From assembly GCA_018969405.1 (NCBI GenBank), contig JAGWYK010000016.1:1-39340 (forward strand): a stretch of 39,340 nucleotides of DNA, read 5' to 3'. Below, one piece after another: positions 1-8,655 of this stretch. The position numbers were made by a program, and so were the translations under genes. The notes under the pieces were generated by a model. The model worked only from the letters and a program-made list of their open reading frames with translations. It ran no database searches and was not told the origin of the DNA. Each line of letters begins with the position of its first letter. Position 1 is the stretch's first letter. Origin of the DNA: Acidobacteriota bacterium (lineage in GTDB: Bacteria > Actinomycetota > Acidimicrobiia > Acidimicrobiales > Acidimicrobilacustridaceae).

Positions 1-468
1 CTTCGACATCCGGGTGACCGTGAAGGTCTGATCACCGAGCAGTTTCGTGTGGGGCTCCTCGTGGCGGAAGCCGAAGGACTCGAAGGCGATGCGGGCACCG
101 TCGGAGACCTCGGCGCGCAGTTCGCCGGCGCCGAGGCGATGGGCGTGCTGCTCGATGACGGCGGCCAGTGCCGTCCCGATGCCCTCGACGAGATGGTCGG
201 GGTCGACATAGAGCATGTCGAACACATCGGGAGCGACGAAGGTGGCGAAACCGACGACGGTGCCGCTGCGCTCGGCCACATAGGTGGTGTGGTCGGCGAT
301 GAGGGACCGGGCGCGATCGGCGGTGAGTGCCGACGCCCATGCTGCGGTCTGTGCTGCGGTGCAGAATCCCGGCCCCTGATCGAGAACCGCACGGGTGAAG
401 ATGTCGGCCAGGGCCGGTGCGTCGTCGATGGCGGCGATCCGGATGCTGACCTCAGAGGTGGACGACAT
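1..468 (-). CDS. GNAT family N-acetyltransferase (C-terminus cut off by window edge)
   Basis: The minus-strand frame is open from an ATG at 468 to the window edge, so the C-terminus is missing. The translation has the GNAT layout. The N-terminal part carries the run SIRIAAIDDAPALADIF. A beta strand GTVVGFATFVAPD leads into MLYVDPDHLVEGIGTALAA, which corresponds to the acetyl-CoA-binding motif A (V-x-P-x-x-x-x-x-G-x-G). It ends with FESFGFRHEEPHTK, the usual late ESFGF motif. GNAT enzymes move an acetyl group from acetyl-CoA to an amine; the substrate here cannot be told. The start lies inside the last codons of the upstream YhaN-like gene (17 bp overlap), so translation is probably coupled to it. 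Confidence 0.85.
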   Translation of the reverse strand, partial: MSSTSEVSIRIAAIDDAPALADIFTRAVLDQGPGFCTAAQTAAWASALTADRARSLIADHTTYVAERSGTVVGFATFVAPDVFDMLYVDPDHLVEGIGTALAAVIEQHAHRLGAGELRAEVSDGARIAFESFGFRHEEPHTKLLGDQTFTVTRMSK

Positions 469-3196
469 GGCCGCCATTGTCGCGGGCCAGTGCCACCGTG
501 GCGTCGTCACAGGTGAACAGCAGGACCTGATTGGTGCGGGAGGCATCGGCCAGCAGCCCGATGGCCCCGGGCCGACGGGTGTCGTCGAGGTGCACGAGGG
601 GGTCGTCGCAGAGGATGGGCAGCGCCACTCCGCGACGCTCGGTGTCGTCGGCGGCGAACGCCAACCGCATGGCGAGGTACATCAGCGACCGAGCGCCGTC
701 GGAGAGTCGGGTGTCGACGAGCCGGGTGGAACCGCGCCGCCGCTCGAGCAGGACCTTCCCATCGGTGCTCCGTCTGAGCACGATGTCGCCCCAGTCGGGC
801 ACGACCTCCTGCAGCATGTCCTGCGTCCGCTTGACCGCCGGTGCCTGATTCTCGACCTCGAACCGATCGATCACCTCGGTGAGGATGTCCACTGATCGCT
901 CGAGAACGGTCCGAGATCGGATCGCATCGGCGATCTCCTCGGCGAGGCTCTCCTGTCTCTCCAACAACCCGGCCAGCAGCTCCGTATCGGTCAGGTTCTC
1001 CCGTTCGATCTCCAGTTCACGGACATCGGCAGTGGAACGATCACGTTCCTCCTCGAGCCCTGCGATCTGCTGTTGGAGTTCATCATGGAACGACCTGAGC
1101 GCCATCTCGTCGGGATACTCCTCGAGCAGTTCGTCAATGCGATCGTCCTCGTCCTCGAGCGTCTTGAGGACGAGATCTGCCTCCGCCCGGCGCGTCTCGT
1201 GGGACTCGATCTCGGTGAGGAGCCGGTTCATCTCGTCGATGCGGGTGAGGCGCTGGGGCCAACTGCTGTCGAGGAGCTGCTCGGCGACCGGTGCGACGAG
1301 CACGTCGCGAGCGTCCTCGAGCCGGCGCAGGCGCGCTGCGTCGGCGGTGAGTTGTGCGGCGCACCGCAGAGCGGACTCGTACCGGCCGAGCCATTCCGTG
1401 AACTGGCCGGCCGGAGGTGAGGAGGCGAGACCGCGACGCTCGAGGAGCTCGGAGAGACGGGCCGCTGCTGCGGTGGCCCGTTCCTCGGTCCGGGCGAGGT
1501 CGGAGGTCATGTCGGCGAGACGAGCACGTTCGCTGTCCTGGGTCGTGACCATCGCCGCCAGAGCAGCGAGCTGCTCGACATGGGTACGGGCGAGATCGAG
1601 CTCGGGGATCGCTGGCGCTTCGAGGGCATCGAGCGCACGCCTGACCTCGTCAGCCCGGGACTCGGCTGCACCGCGGTCCGCCGTCGCCTGGCGAACGGCG
1701 TCGGCCAGGGCGCGACGAGCATCCTCGAGGGCCTCGTCCGCCGCGACGGGTCCTGCCGAGGGGGTCGGAACCAGGAACGCGATGAGCAGCGTGACGAACG
1801 CGACGGGCACGGGCACGAGCGGACTGATCAACGAGGAGAGGGCCGCGAGGATCAGGCCGACGATCAGGACGATCACTCCGGGCGGGAATCGGCCCGAGGA
1901 TCTCGTCGGTGCAGGCCCTGCATGCGATGTGAGCACCTCGATCTCCGCCTCTCGGGCGGTGACGACACTCTCCGACGCGCTCGCAGAACTCTCTGCGTTG
2001 AGCCAGATGCCGACATCGGTGAGAAGTGTCCGCAGGGAGTTCTCCCGTCCGAGGAGAGCGGTTCCGGGATCGGACACGAAGCCGAGACCGGCGGCCGCGA
2101 CGCGGATCTCATGATCTCGCTCCTCGATCGTCCGGCTGAGGGCGTCACGGGCTGCGGTGGCGTCCGCCAGGGCCTGCGACTGCCGATCGCAGTCCTGTGC
2201 AGCATCGAGGAGCTCACCCCGATCGGCGATGGAGAGTTCGGTCCCGATCAGGATCTCTGCGGGGAGTCCGACCAGAACTCGGGCGTCCTCGAAGAGCCGC
2301 TCGGCGCGGTCCACGTCCGAACGGGCTGATTCGACCTCAGCGTGGGCAGCTGCGATGTCCCCGGAGACACGGGCGACCTCCCGCCACACGTCGGAGATCG
2401 AACCGAGGCGCTCGAGCTCGGCCATCGCATTCGCACGCGCGGCGCGGGCGGGGAGGATCGGTCGCACCCGATCGACGAAAGCCTGCTCCCGCTGCAGATC
2501 GACGATGCGAGCGGTGAGCTCGCGCCGGCGAACGCCGAGATGGGAGATCCGCGTCTCGATCTCATCGAGATCCGCGGGTCGTTGCGCGGCGGCGGCGAGC
2601 TCGGAGCGAAGTTCGCGCTCCTGCCGCTGGAGCGCCCTGGCCAGCTGATCGGCGGCGCGGAGTCGGGTCTGCAGTTCTCCAAGCCGAGCGCGGGGATTGA
2701 GCTCCGATCCGGCCGACCCGAGGGCGAAACTGGTGAGGAGCATCGAGAAGCCGTCAGCCTCTCCCATCTGGACGAGTTCGGCACCCCGGATCCGATGGAT
2801 CTGGAGGTAATCCTCCGGGACCAAGCCTCCGAACACCCGACTGATCGCTGCCGCATCGAGATCGACGCCATCCAGCAGCGCCGACCGACCGTCGTTCGGG
2901 GAACCGGTCTTCAGGATCTTGAATCTGGCGGCGATCTCGAGCGCTGCGCCGTCGAGCTCGCCGAGCAGGCGACCGCCGACCTGACGGCTGTCATCGGAGA
3001 GGATGAACCGCTCGGCCGAGGCTGCTCGGCCACTCGTTCCGCCGATGGTCCATTGGAGGAACTCCGCCAAGGTTGACTTCCCCGACTCGTTGGGTCCGAG
3101 GACACAGACGAAGGGGTGGTCGAGGTCATCGACGGAACGGTCCCGATGGACACCGAAGGTGACATCGGCGACGGAGGAGATCTGCAGACGCTTCAT
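452..3196 (-). CDS. SMC/Rad50-like AAA ATPase, YhaN type
   Basis: A 914-residue ATPase of the SbcC/Rad50/YhaN class. The Walker A motif GPNESGKS lies at residues 34-41. Long charged coiled-coil segments follow, rich in R-E-L and A-E-x repeats. The ABC-type signature RLSDGARSLMYLAMRL starts near 830 and the Walker B motif ILCDDPLVHLDD is at about 861-872. A hydrophobic hairpin at about 438-477 interrupts the coiled coil. That hairpin is typical of YhaN and absent from classic SbcC. The ATG overlaps the stop of the preceding metallophosphoesterase as ATGA, so the two subunits are translationally coupled. The probable role is a membrane-tethered nuclease complex in DNA end processing. SbcC is the alternative name, but the central membrane segment favours YhaN. 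Confidence 0.9.
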   Translation of the reverse strand: MKRLQISSVADVTFGVHRDRSVDDLDHPFVCVLGPNESGKSTLAEFLQWTIGGTSGRAASAERFILSDDSRQVGGRLLGELDGAALEIAARFKILKTGSPNDGRSALLDGVDLDAAAISRVFGGLVPEDYLQIHRIRGAELVQMGEADGFSMLLTSFALGSAGSELNPRARLGELQTRLRAADQLARALQRQERELRSELAAAAQRPADLDEIETRISHLGVRRRELTARIVDLQREQAFVDRVRPILPARAARANAMAELERLGSISDVWREVARVSGDIAAAHAEVESARSDVDRAERLFEDARVLVGLPAEILIGTELSIADRGELLDAAQDCDRQSQALADATAARDALSRTIEERDHEIRVAAAGLGFVSDPGTALLGRENSLRTLLTDVGIWLNAESSASASESVVTAREAEIEVLTSHAGPAPTRSSGRFPPGVIVLIVGLILAALSSLISPLVPVPVAFVTLLIAFLVPTPSAGPVAADEALEDARRALADAVRQATADRGAAESRADEVRRALDALEAPAIPELDLARTHVEQLAALAAMVTTQDSERARLADMTSDLARTEERATAAAARLSELLERRGLASSPPAGQFTEWLGRYESALRCAAQLTADAARLRRLEDARDVLVAPVAEQLLDSSWPQRLTRIDEMNRLLTEIESHETRRAEADLVLKTLEDEDDRIDELLEEYPDEMALRSFHDELQQQIAGLEEERDRSTADVRELEIERENLTDTELLAGLLERQESLAEEIADAIRSRTVLERSVDILTEVIDRFEVENQAPAVKRTQDMLQEVVPDWGDIVLRRSTDGKVLLERRRGSTRLVDTRLSDGARSLMYLAMRLAFAADDTERRGVALPILCDDPLVHLDDTRRPGAIGLLADASRTNQVLLFTCDDATVALARDNGGHVVHL

Positions 3197-4371
3197 CGCG
3201 AACCATCCAGTGCCGCGACGAGGGTGCGCTCGATCTCGGCCCGAAGGGCTGGATCCTCGGCCAACTCGGGATCGGCGTCGAGACGGAGCAGCACCTTGCC
3301 GAGGAGCCTCTCCCGGCGACGTTCTGCGATGAGGTCGATCGCGGGGCGATACGTCCTCAGGATCTTCACCAGTGCTCCGCGGCCGAGGGCTGCGGTGACC
3401 TCCTCGATGAGACCCTCGCTGTAGTCGTTCCAGGACTGATCGAGCGCAGCCGCCACCGGAGTGGGACCGGTGAGCTCCAGCCGGACGAACAGCGGCCGGT
3501 CATCCGCTGCCTCCATCGTGGTGGCGATCGCCGTGAGGACGTGGTCGGACACCTCGGGAACGTCGGTGACCGGTGCGAGATCGACCGTGACACGCTCGAA
3601 CCGGAGGGCGTCACAGGGAACGAACCGAGGCTCGGCGAAACTACCGGCGGCGTTCACATCGACCAGCAGCACGCCCTTGGCCCCGCACTCGGTCGCCTTG
3701 GTGGAACGACCCTGGAGATTGCCGGGATAGGCCCACCAGCCCTTCGGAGTGGCATGGACCTGGCGGTCGTGGATGTGGCCGAGGGCCCAGTACTGCACCG
3801 GGGAGGCCTCGAGCTCGGCGACGGAGGAGGGGGCGTAGTTGCCATGGGCGCTGGCGCCACCGACGTTGGTGTGCAGCACGCCGACCACCGTGGACCCGGA
3901 GACCCCGGCGAACGCCTCGACCAGACGACGGGACTCCTCGGCCCGCTCGTAGCTGATACCGGCCACGGTGACGGTGACCCCGTTGGGCATCATGACATCG
4001 TGCTGCGCGACCCGGTCGGTGGGGAACACCGTGATGCCCGGCGGCAGATCCCCTGAGAGCTCGGCCGATGTGAGCGGGTCGTGGTTGCCGTGGGCGATGA
4101 ACACCGGAATCCCGGCGTCGGAGAGGCTCTGGAGCCCGAGAAGGACCCGGCGCCGAGCAGCGGGATCACGATCGGCGCGGTCGTAGACGTCGCCGGCGAG
4201 CACCACGAAGGCGACCTCCTCCTCGATGGCCACTCGGACGAGCGTGTCGAATGCTCGCCGGGAGAGCCGGAGCGCCTCCTCACGGGCCTCGGGGCCCAGA
4301 CGGTTCCCGAGGCTCTGGAGGGGCGCACCGAGGTGCAGGTCGGCGGCGTGGAGGAAGGTGGATCTCGCCAT
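3193..4371 (-). CDS. DNA repair metallophosphoesterase, YhaO/SbcD type
   Basis: A 392-residue calcineurin-like phosphoesterase. Metal-binding motifs appear in family order: DLHLG (residues 11-15), GDVYD (about 60), GNHDP (about 95), LHTN (about 168) and GHIH (about 198). These coordinate two metal ions, usually manganese, in Mre11/SbcD/YhaO nucleases. The start is placed at the ATG beginning MARSTFLHAADLHLG because the phosphoesterase fold begins there and a GGAG sits seven bases upstream. The frame stays open further upstream, but that part is low-complexity and proline-rich. The next gene, with a 4-bp overlap, is the YhaN-like ATPase, so the pair forms a nuclease-ATPase complex. Confidence 0.9.
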   Translation of the reverse strand: MARSTFLHAADLHLGAPLQSLGNRLGPEAREEALRLSRRAFDTLVRVAIEEEVAFVVLAGDVYDRADRDPAARRRVLLGLQSLSDAGIPVFIAHGNHDPLTSAELSGDLPPGITVFPTDRVAQHDVMMPNGVTVTVAGISYERAEESRRLVEAFAGVSGSTVVGVLHTNVGGASAHGNYAPSSVAELEASPVQYWALGHIHDRQVHATPKGWWAYPGNLQGRSTKATECGAKGVLLVDVNAAGSFAEPRFVPCDALRFERVTVDLAPVTDVPEVSDHVLTAIATTMEAADDRPLFVRLELTGPTPVAAALDQSWNDYSEGLIEEVTAALGRGALVKILRTYRPAIDLIAERRRERLLGKVLLRLDADPELAEDPALRAEIERTLVAALDGSR

Positions 4372-4661
4372 GGGTGCTCCGATCGTAGGAGGAGGGTGGG
4401 CAGGACGGGACCGGCTGGGTGGCTGGCTCGGGGGCTGGACCGGTGGCTGACGCGGGGCTGGGGTGCGGCCGGGGGTGGCGGGCGCCGTTCGGGCCCGGAT
4501 CACAACGTACGAACGGGGTGTGACTGTGCCTCCGGGACCCCCCTCTGACCCTTCCGGGCGGATCGGCCCCCTGATGTGCGCGACAGGGCCCGGAGGCGGT
4601 AGGAAGGTCCCCGAAAGGCTGTGTCCACAGACCGCCACCCCCCTTTCTTCGGAGTCATCAG
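4372..4661. other. divergent intergenic region with GC-rich GGCTGG-type low complexity
   Basis: This gap separates the minus-strand YhaO-like gene from the plus-strand small gene at 4662, so it should hold promoters for both. The part at about 4410-4480 is built of imperfect GGCTGG/GGGCTGG units. No clear -35/-10 pair, hairpin terminator or small gene could be recognised. A single sequence resembling a DnaA box (TGTGTCCACA) near 4620 stands alone and is not taken as an origin. Confidence 0.5.
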
Positions 4662-5003
4662 ATGACAACCACCGTGAACGAGACCGAGCTGCTCGGCGTC
4701 GTGCTCACCCCGCGCCAGATCTGGGAGCTGCTCGATCTGGTCAACGACGCCGAGGGGGACGCCGATGAGGACGTCCTCGACGCCGTCGCCGGCAAACTGC
4801 GCGCCCCGCGGGTCTTCACCCGGGTCAGCGCGGCGCGCTACCAGGGCCGCCTGCTCGCCCTCGAGCCCGAGGAGCACGAAGCGCTCCTCGCCCTCGTCGA
4901 GGACGACATCACCCCGAGCGACGACGTCATCGAATCGGTCAGCGCCGCCCTCGTGGCGCTGGTGCCCGATCGCGGACGCGGTTCGGGTCGACCCAAGAAC
5001 TGA
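4662..5003 (+). CDS. small acidic protein of unknown function
   Basis: A 113-residue, strongly acidic protein. It has a helical heptad-like middle (TPRQIWELLDLVNDAEGD) and a basic tail ending RGRGSGRPKN. No catalytic motif, membrane segment or signal peptide is visible and I do not recognise the family. The start is an ATG with CGGAG about nine bases upstream. The next gene, an NTF2-like protein, starts 11 bases after the stop on the same strand, so the two are probably co-transcribed. GC-rich codon use matches its neighbours, which supports a real gene. Confidence 0.65.
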   Translation: MTTTVNETELLGVVLTPRQIWELLDLVNDAEGDADEDVLDAVAGKLRAPRVFTRVSAARYQGRLLALEPEEHEALLALVEDDITPSDDVIESVSAALVALVPDRGRGSGRPKN

Positions 5004-5014
5004 GCCGCGCGTCC

Positions 5015-5437
5015 ATGACCGACGACGCGTCGGCCGCCGCGACACGCGCCCGAAACCTCGACACCGTGCGCGCCGCCTTCGCCGCCATCGCCGCCGGTGA
5101 CGCCGCCGGTCAACTGGCGCACTACACCGACGACGTCATCTTCGAACTGCCCTACACCGATCCGCCGAAACGGACGACCACCCGGGCCGAGGCCGAGGCC
5201 AACATCGCCGCAGCCTTCACGGTGTTCCGGTTCGAGCTCACAATCACCGCAGTGCACGAGTGCGTCGATCCCGATGAGCTCATCATCGAGTTCACCGGCA
5301 CCGGCACCTATCTGCCCACCGGTGCGCCCTACGCCAACGTGTACATCGCGGTGTTCCGGTTCCGCGATGGACGCATCTGCCACCAGCGCGAGTTCTTCAA
5401 CCCCGCCACCACCGCCCGCGTCATCGCCGGCTCCTGA
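5015..5437 (+). CDS. SnoaL/NTF2-like family protein
   Basis: A 140-residue protein with the cone-shaped NTF2/SnoaL pattern. An N-terminal helix (NLDTVRAAFAAIAAGD) is followed by LAHYTDDVIFELPYT, a second helix of the TRAEAEANIAAAF type, and strands ending in VYIAVFRFRDGRICHQREFFNP. This is the standard layout of SnoaL-like proteins, which work as isomerases, cyclases, dehydratases or simple binding proteins for small hydrophobic molecules. No substrate can be assigned. It follows the acidic small protein closely and runs convergent with mftF. Family assignment is firm and function is open. Confidence 0.8.
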   Translation: MTDDASAAATRARNLDTVRAAFAAIAAGDAAGQLAHYTDDVIFELPYTDPPKRTTTRAEAEANIAAAFTVFRFELTITAVHECVDPDELIIEFTGTGTYLPTGAPYANVYIAVFRFRDGRICHQREFFNPATTARVIAGS

Positions 5438-5485
5438 GCCCGCGAGGTCGACACCCTCCTCGATGGGGCTGCGACACCCTGCGCG

Positions 5486-6937
5486 TCAGTGGGTCCGGCG
5501 GCCCTCGCGCCAGCGGGTGTACCGGCCGGGCTTGGGCCAGCTCACCAGCTCGGGGGTGAGCGGATCGAGTGTCCCGGCGCGCAGCGCACCGACCCACAGA
5601 CCGGCGCCATAGGTGACGTCGTCGGCGACGCGGCAGGCCACGAACGACACCGGGTCGACATCGGGACGTTGGCGCACCCAGTCGACGACCGCAGGGGCGA
5701 GTGCGGCGGCGAGCAGCGTCAGTCGGAACCGTCGGTTGCGCACGAGCAGGAACGACGCGGCCGTGATCGGCCAGAACGGTCGCAGCAGCGCAGCTGCGAA
5801 GGCGCGACCCACCGAGACATGGCCGCGCACCGCCAGCTGCGCCGCCACCGGCAGCGGCCGGTCCAGCGACTCGAGCTTGCGCGACAGCATCGCCGCGGTG
5901 GCGGCCACGACACCGGTGGCCGCCAGCGGCTGCCCGGCGGCGACCAGCGCCCAGGTGGCGACGCTCCACGCGGAGGTCTCGATCGGGGCGAGCGAACCGG
6001 GATGCCGCAGGGCCAACGGGCCGGCCGAGGTGCCGTAGTCGAACCGACGCCGGGCCCACGGCAGCAGGCGGGTGCGATGACGATGGGCGACCCGGGCGGT
6101 GGGCTGGTAGCGCACCGACCAGTCGGCCTCGTCGAGCCGCCACACCAGATCGACGTCCTCGCCGACCATCATCTCCTCATCGAACCCGTCGAGGGCCCGC
6201 AGCACCTCGGTGCGGGCGACCATGGCCGCCGAGGGCACGTAGGACACCCGGGTGCGGGCCCGCACCCGAGCCGGCTCGACACCGAGATCGAGCGCACTGC
6301 GATGTCGTTCGAACCGGGCGAGGGCGCTCTGGGCCCCGACCGGTTCGGTCGGGATGATGCGGGGCGCCACGAGCGCCACCTGGGCATCGACGAACTGGGG
6401 CAGCAGTGCGAGCAGCCAGTCCGGTTCGGGTTCGCAGTCGGCGTCGATGAACGCCACCAGCGCCGTGGTCACCGCGGCGAGCCCGGTGTTGCGGGCCGCC
6501 GCCGGACCGCCCCGCACCGGCCGACGATGCAGCGTGATGGGCACGCCCCCATCGGTGCGCGTCGGGGTGTCGATGGGGATGGGGCTGTTGTCGTCGATGA
6601 CGATGATGCGGGCCACCGGACCGACCGAGTGCACCAGCCGCGGAGGCAGTTCACCGCGCACGGGGATCACCACGGTCACATCGGCCGGACCGAAGGGTCC
6701 GACCAGCGGCACCGGATGGACGAGTCCACCGTCGAGGAGGCGCCGGGTGAGCGTCACCGCGGCCGTGCTGTCGGGCACGGCCTCACCGGCGAGGAGCCGA
6801 TCGACGAGACGAGCCCCGTTCTCGGTGACGCGCATGGCCCGCAGCGGTGATCCCCCCATGAGCACGGTGCCGTCACGATGACGCTGCAACGACGCATCGG
6901 CGACGACCCGCAGACCCACGAGCGAGGCGTCGGTCAC
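5486..6937 (-). CDS. mftF: mycofactocin biosynthesis glycosyltransferase MftF
   Basis: A 483-residue family 2 glycosyltransferase with the two-part structure of MftF. A short N-terminal PqqD-like segment covers residues 1-75. The GT-A domain follows with VTVVIPV (about 87-93), IIVIDDNSP, GGPAAARNTG, the metal/nucleotide-binding FIDADCEPEPDW (163-174) and the late acidic motif GEDVDLVWRLDEADW. The C-terminal part has hydrophobic stretches that suggest membrane association. MftF adds a beta-1,4-glucan chain to the mycofactocin core. Its ATG overlaps the mftE stop by four bases, so the two are coupled. The partner gene and the PqqD-like segment separate it from generic glycosyltransferases. Confidence 0.92.
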   Translation of the reverse strand: MTDASLVGLRVVADASLQRHRDGTVLMGGSPLRAMRVTENGARLVDRLLAGEAVPDSTAAVTLTRRLLDGGLVHPVPLVGPFGPADVTVVIPVRGELPPRLVHSVGPVARIIVIDDNSPIPIDTPTRTDGGVPITLHRRPVRGGPAAARNTGLAAVTTALVAFIDADCEPEPDWLLALLPQFVDAQVALVAPRIIPTEPVGAQSALARFERHRSALDLGVEPARVRARTRVSYVPSAAMVARTEVLRALDGFDEEMMVGEDVDLVWRLDEADWSVRYQPTARVAHRHRTRLLPWARRRFDYGTSAGPLALRHPGSLAPIETSAWSVATWALVAAGQPLAATGVVAATAAMLSRKLESLDRPLPVAAQLAVRGHVSVGRAFAAALLRPFWPITAASFLLVRNRRFRLTLLAAALAPAVVDWVRQRPDVDPVSFVACRVADDVTYGAGLWVGALRAGTLDPLTPELVSWPKPGRYTRWREGRRTH

Positions 6938-7617
6938 GACCCGACCTCAGCGACCAGACGCATCCGGAGATCGTCCACGATCCGCTCGAACAGCGCCGCG
7001 CCCTCGGCGGCGGATGCGCCGGTGGGATCGCCGAGCACCCCGTTGGGCGACACGGCCCGGACACCGCCGGTGCGCATGACGGGCAGCAGTTCGGCCAGCG
7101 GTCCCGTCGCCCCGACCTCGACCCGATCGAGACGCACCGCTGCCGGATCGAGATGCAGCAGCAACGAGGTCTCGGTGCGTCCGGCATGAGCATCGCCACC
7201 GACGACCACCGGTGCCAGCACGAGCGCCGAACGACCTTCGCTGCGCAGCTGCGCCGTGGCTCGCTGGAGTGCATCGAGATTGCCGCCGTGGCCGTTGATG
7301 AACACCACATGGTCGACATCGGACGCGGAGCGCACCAGTTCGACCAGCACCATGGCCAGTGCGTCGGTCCCGATCGAGAGCGTGCCGGGGAATCCCGCAT
7401 GCTCCCCGGAGGATCCGAAGGCCAGCGCCGGCGCCACCAGTGCATCGGTGCGAGCAGCGACGAGCGCGTCGGCGAGCGCCATGGCGATGCGGGTGTCGGT
7501 GTCGAGAGGAAGATGCGGGCCGTGCTGCTCGACGCTCCCCAGCGGCACCAGCAGCACCCGCGCCCCGCGGGCGCCGACCTCGGGTGAGGTGAGGTGGTGG
7601 AGGTCGCGGCTCGGCAT
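6934..7617 (-). CDS. mftE: mycofactocin precursor peptidase MftE (creatininase family)
   Basis: A 227-residue creatininase-family metallopeptidase. The metal ligands are visible in VEQHGPHLPLDTD (E30, H32/H35, D39/D41), the NGHGGN loop (108-113) and the DAHAGRTETSLLL segment, where the glutamate completes the site. MftE releases the C-terminal Val-Tyr-derived unit from the MftA peptide after MftC has modified it. The start was set at MPSRDLHHLTSPEV. The upstream extension in the same frame reads as non-protein sequence and runs towards the VWA stop. The gene lies 64 bases behind the VWA gene and overlaps mftF by 4 bp. Confidence 0.92.
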   Translation of the reverse strand: MPSRDLHHLTSPEVGARGARVLLVPLGSVEQHGPHLPLDTDTRIAMALADALVAARTDALVAPALAFGSSGEHAGFPGTLSIGTDALAMVLVELVRSASDVDHVVFINGHGGNLDALQRATAQLRSEGRSALVLAPVVVGGDAHAGRTETSLLLHLDPAAVRLDRVEVGATGPLAELLPVMRTGGVRAVSPNGVLGDPTGASAAEGAALFERIVDDLRMRLVAEVGS

Positions 7618-7681
7618 CGTCGTATCGTCGCACCTCCCGCCCCGTCCCGCAGGAGCCAAGCCCGCGGCGCCGCGCCGAGGA

Positions 7682-8509
7682 TCAGTGCAACAGCGCCTCG
7701 GCGATGGCGTCCGGGATGCTCGCCGGACCGGCCAGCGGCACGCACCGGGCGCCCACCGCAGCGGCCAGTTCCTCGGCATCGGCGCTGTCGTCGGCCGGGG
7801 CCAGGATCACCAGCTCGTCGAGCGCCGCGGCGGCCGCCGCCGGATCACCACCCATGGTGGGACGAGCGTCGGAGAGCAGCATCGTGATGCGTCGGGTGGC
7901 CCGGGATCGATCCAGCTGCTCGCGTGCGGTGCGCAGACCGAGGGCGAGATCGGTGGGACCGTGACCGCGCAGCCGCAGCAGCGCATCGACCACCTGCTCG
8001 GGGTCGAGACCGGAGCCCTGCGGGGCGACCACCACCGACTCCTCGGCGAACGCCACCACACTGGTGTCGACCGGGGCCCGCCACAGACAGGCCGCCGCGG
8101 CCAGTGCGGCCGCCGCCAGTCGTTCGCCGGTCATGGAACCGCTGCGATCGACCAGCAGACACAGCGCCAGGGTCGGCTTCGACCATTCACGGGCGTGCAG
8201 GTCCTCCAGCGATGGTGATTCGCCATGGGCCCGCGCCACGGCGATGGTGTCAAGGCCGCGATCCAGATCGAGTTCGCCATCGGAACGATCGGCGCGCTGA
8301 TGACGGAGCTTCCCGATGCCCCGGCGTCGCGGCGCACCCGAGCGCACCACATCGACCACGACGCGTCCCGCCAGTTCACGCGCCGCATCACGCAGACGCT
8401 CATCGGTGGCTCCGGTGAGCGAGGCCAGCAGCGCCAGTGCGGCGTCGGGATCCTCGCGGAGCAGCTCGTCGAAGGCCGCCTCGTCGAGCTGACCCACCTC
8501 GGGTGACAC
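7682..8509 (-). CDS. VWA domain protein, MoxR partner (start uncertain)
   Basis: From the first canonical start (GTG) this is 275 residues. A helical N-terminal half is followed by a von Willebrand A domain with an intact MIDAS: DRSGS at 121-125, threonine T186 in GHGPTDLAL and aspartate D214 in LLSDARPT. VWA proteins of this kind work with a MoxR AAA ATPase to load metals or cofactors or to remodel target enzymes. The reading frame stays open upstream to 8704 and reads as good protein (including SRQSLSRQPGFDE just before the GTG), yet holds no ATG, GTG or TTG. A CTG at 8657-8659 would overlap the MoxR stop as CTGA, the same geometry seen at other junctions here, so the true protein may be about 50 residues longer. 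Confidence 0.85.
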   Translation of the reverse strand: MSPEVGQLDEAAFDELLREDPDAALALLASLTGATDERLRDAARELAGRVVVDVVRSGAPRRRGIGKLRHQRADRSDGELDLDRGLDTIAVARAHGESPSLEDLHAREWSKPTLALCLLVDRSGSMTGERLAAAALAAAACLWRAPVDTSVVAFAEESVVVAPQGSGLDPEQVVDALLRLRGHGPTDLALGLRTAREQLDRSRATRRITMLLSDARPTMGGDPAAAAAALDELVILAPADDSADAEELAAAVGARCVPLAGPASIPDAIAEALLH

Positions 8510-8655
8510 CTCATCGAAGCCGGGCTGTCGGCTCAGACTCTGGCGGGAGGTGGTGCGGCGATTGGCATCGGCCAGTGCCTCGGCGGCCTCCTCGCCCTCG
8601 AGGGTGCGCTCCTCGTCGGAGCGCTGGGCGCCGGGCCGGCCCCCGCTCCGGGGGC

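Noticed and set aside
4610-4640. Possible DnaA box (TGTGTCCACA)
   Set aside because: Only one copy was seen, with no AT-rich stretch and no dnaA or dnaN gene near. The window is not recognised as an origin even though gyrA and gyrB are present.
4372-4668. N-terminal extension of the YhaO-like frame, rich in Pro/Arg (QPPVQPPSQPPS)
   Set aside because: The phosphoesterase fold begins at the ATG at 4371, which has its own GGAG site, and the extension covers the divergent promoter region.
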